Below the pieces are notes generated by a model. The model was not told the DNA's origin, made no database searches, and was given only the letters and a program-made list of their open reading frames with translations. 6,965 nt of DNA from Bordetella parapertussis (lineage in GTDB: Bacteria > Pseudomonadota > Gammaproteobacteria > Burkholderiales > SG8-41): positions 1 through 6,965 of the forward strand of contig CAMBCD010000144.1 in NCBI GenBank assembly GCA_945863085.1, written 5' to 3'. The translations under genes and the position numbers were made by a program. This document shows, one piece after another, positions 5,340-6,965 of this stretch (its first letter is position 1; every line of letters starts with the position of its first letter).

Positions 5340-6872
5340 ATGGCTTTTGAAGAACTGATCAGGGAACTTGATGCGCGCAAACAGCGGGCGCTGGGCATGG
5401 GCGGGCCGGAGAAACTGGCGGAACGCAAGGCCCAGGGGCTGCTCAATGCGCGGGAACGCATAGCCCGCCTGTTCGATGCCGGTTCGTTCAGCGAATCCGG
5501 CCTGCATGCCGTATCGAATCGCCCGGAAGACAAAGCCAGCACACCGGCGGATGGCAAGGTAGCCGGTTATGGGCGCATCAACGGTCGTGAGGCCGCGGTG
5601 GTGTCCAACGACTTCACGGTCAAGGGCGCGTCCAGCGCACAGATCAATATCCGCAAATTGAAGCACATGAAAGGGGTCGCGAAAAAACGCGGCATCCCGC
5701 TGGTGTTTCTCGGTGAATCCACAGGGGCACGCATGCCCGACGTGATGGGCGCGTCCTCCATCGGCTCCAAGGACGATCCGCAGGAATACCTGCGCATGCG
5801 CGAGGTGCCGTGGGCTGCTGGTGTGCTCGGCCATTGTTACGGCTCATCGGCCTGGTACGGCTCGATGTCGGATTTTTGCGTGATGCGCAAGGGTGCGATC
5901 ATGGCGGTGTCCAGCCCGCGGCTGATTTCCATGGCTACCGGCAAACAATGCGACGGCGAAGAGCTCGGCGGCTGGCGCGTGCATGCCGACGTCAGCGGCA
6001 TCGTCGACCAGGTGGTGGATACCGACGAACAGGCAATCGACGCCATCAAGCAGTTCCTGTCCTACCTGCCGTCGAACAACATGCAGCCGCCGCCGGAATA
6101 TCCCGTGCCGGAGGGTTCGGATGACGCCATCAGGGACGTCATGAAGCTGATCCCGGAGTCGCCCAACCAGGTCTACGACATGCGCAAGGTGATCCAGTGC
6201 ATTGTCGATCGCGGCTCAATGTTCGAAATGAAAGCGCGTTTCGGCAAAACACTGGTCACCGCACTGGCGCGGCTGGACGGCAAGTCGGTGGGCATCATCG
6301 CCAACAACCCGCTGTTCAAGGGCGGCGCCATCGATGCCGACGCCTGCCGCAAGGTGCAGTCATTTTTTGTGCTGTGTGACTCCTTCAACATCCCGATCGT
6401 GCTGTTGGTCGACCAGCCGGGTTTTCTGATCGGCATGGAAGGTGAACAGCAGGGCGTCACCGGCAAGGTGATGAACTGGCTCAATGCGATGACCCTGGTC
6501 ACCGTGCCGAAAATCTCGGTGATCGTGCGCAAGAGTTACGGCCTCGCGGTGTCCAACATGGGCGCCGGTGGCAATACCGATGAACTGGCGTGCTGGGTCA
6601 CTGCGGAGATCAGCTTCATGAAACCCGATTTCGGCGCCAAGGTGGTGTTTGGTGTCGATCCGGAAAAAGAGCCGGACAAATTCAAGGATGCCGTCGCCAA
6701 AATGTCCAAAGGCACTTCGCCTTACGACATGGCGGCGATCTACACCGCGCAGGACGTCATCGACCCGCGTGACACCCGCGACTGGCTGATCCGCATGCTT
6801 GAAGTGCATCGTATGCGCATGTCGGGTGGTGTGGGACAGCATCTCATGCGCACCTGGCCCACCAGTTATTAA
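5340..6872 (+). CDS. Acyl-CoA carboxyltransferase (PccB-like beta subunit), copy 2
   Basis: A 510-residue paralogue of the gene at 2790, alignable end to end with only one small gap near residue 140 and very roughly 60% identity by eye. Shared landmarks: MAFE-LI start, MGGPEKLA-RKA, SNDFTVKGASS (89-99), GESTGARMPD (125-134), GHCYGSSAWY (164-173), NNPLFKGGAIDADA (322-335), LCDSFNIP (345-352), IDPRDTRDWLIR (474-485) and a VGQHLMRTWPTSY tail. It differs at places that shape the active site: QPGFLIG (359-365) for VPGFLIG, YGLAV (400-404) for YGQAF, and CWVTAE (418-423) for VWPMAD. It probably transfers a carboxyl group to a related but different acyl-CoA, using a biotin-bearing partner not seen here. 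Its ATG is one base past the TGA of the Bug gene and has no good Shine-Dalgarno, so translation is probably coupled. Retained length and motifs argue against decay. Exact substrate and reaction direction are unknown. Confidence 0.88.
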   Translation: MAFEELIRELDARKQRALGMGGPEKLAERKAQGLLNARERIARLFDAGSFSESGLHAVSNRPEDKASTPADGKVAGYGRINGREAAVVSNDFTVKGASSAQINIRKLKHMKGVAKKRGIPLVFLGESTGARMPDVMGASSIGSKDDPQEYLRMREVPWAAGVLGHCYGSSAWYGSMSDFCVMRKGAIMAVSSPRLISMATGKQCDGEELGGWRVHADVSGIVDQVVDTDEQAIDAIKQFLSYLPSNNMQPPPEYPVPEGSDDAIRDVMKLIPESPNQVYDMRKVIQCIVDRGSMFEMKARFGKTLVTALARLDGKSVGIIANNPLFKGGAIDADACRKVQSFFVLCDSFNIPIVLLVDQPGFLIGMEGEQQGVTGKVMNWLNAMTLVTVPKISVIVRKSYGLAVSNMGAGGNTDELACWVTAEISFMKPDFGAKVVFGVDPEKEPDKFKDAVAKMSKGTSPYDMAAIYTAQDVIDPRDTRDWLIRMLEVHRMRMSGGVGQHLMRTWPTSY

Positions 6873-6889
6873 GGATTCCCTGCAAAATC

Positions 6890-6962
6890 GTCAGACTTGC
6901 CCTGACTGCGTCGGGCGCTGCGTTGCTCCTCGCCTTACCGTCAGGTAAGGTCTCGTCGCAGC
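6890..6962. repeat. Nested inverted repeats, possible dispersed palindromic element
   Basis: Three pairings are visible past the last stop codon. GTCAG (6890-6894) pairs with CTGAC (6902-6906). CCTTACC (6933-6939) pairs perfectly with GGTAAGG (6944-6950) around a GTCA loop. GCTGCG (6917-6922) pairs with CGCAGC (6957-6962) outside that hairpin, with a partly mismatched middle. No T-run follows in the window. The compact symmetrical layout in an intergenic spot resembles REP-like dispersed repeats; it could also work as a terminator or mRNA 3'-end stabiliser. The element may continue beyond the right edge. Confidence 0.6.
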
Positions 6963-6965
6963 CTC

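Noticed and set aside
1..6965. Insertion sequence, prophage or other mobile element
   Set aside because: No transposase, integrase, terminal inverted repeats or target-site duplication was seen, and the genes show no obvious change in base composition.

Overview
The window is a GC-rich stretch of a bacterial chromosome in which every gene I can support lies on the + strand. Two different periplasmic substrate-binding proteins of the Bug/TctC family, together with an organic-acid/acyl-CoA gene set, suggest a betaproteobacterium (Burkholderiales-like), because this family is greatly expanded there. That assignment is inference; there is no rRNA, tRNA or marker gene in the window to test it.

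Layout: (1) 1-375 is the 3' end of a gene for an aconitase X (AcnX) swivel-domain (DUF126) subunit, cut by the left edge. (2) 422-1393 is a first Bug/TctC solute-binding protein with its own strong ribosome binding site. (3) 1394-1485 is a striking block of heptanucleotide repeats starting right after the stop codon: five direct copies of a yTGGTGA unit, then five degenerate copies in inverted orientation, able to fold into one long hairpin. (4) 1500-2645 is an acyl-CoA dehydrogenase. (5) 2646-2789 is a regulatory gap with a weak terminator-like hairpin, a perfect 14-bp palindrome and a good sigma70-type promoter. (6) 2790-4325 is a biotin-dependent-type acyl-CoA carboxyltransferase (GTG start). 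(7) 4376-5338 is a second Bug/TctC protein. (8) 5340-6872 is a second carboxyltransferase, paralogous to the first along its whole length and one base away from the preceding stop codon. (9) 6873-6965 is non-coding and holds nested inverted repeats that look like a dispersed palindromic element.

How the genes may work together: the Bug proteins would bind a carboxylate in the periplasm. The cytoplasmic enzymes (AcnX-type hydro-lyase, acyl-CoA dehydrogenase, two carboxyltransferase beta subunits) fit the breakdown of an organic acid through CoA thioesters. The true substrate cannot be read from the sequence. Neither the membrane parts of a tripartite tricarboxylate transporter (TctA/TctB) nor a biotin carboxylase/biotin carrier subunit is present, so both systems need partners encoded elsewhere or just outside the window. 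The Bug + carboxyltransferase pairing occurs twice, which looks like a duplicated and diverged module. Both carboxyltransferases carry unusual residues where the family normally has its oxyanion-hole glycine motifs, and the AcnX subunit has Gly where the conserved Ser motif is expected. This may be a pathway of atypical members of known enzyme families rather than a wholly new system.
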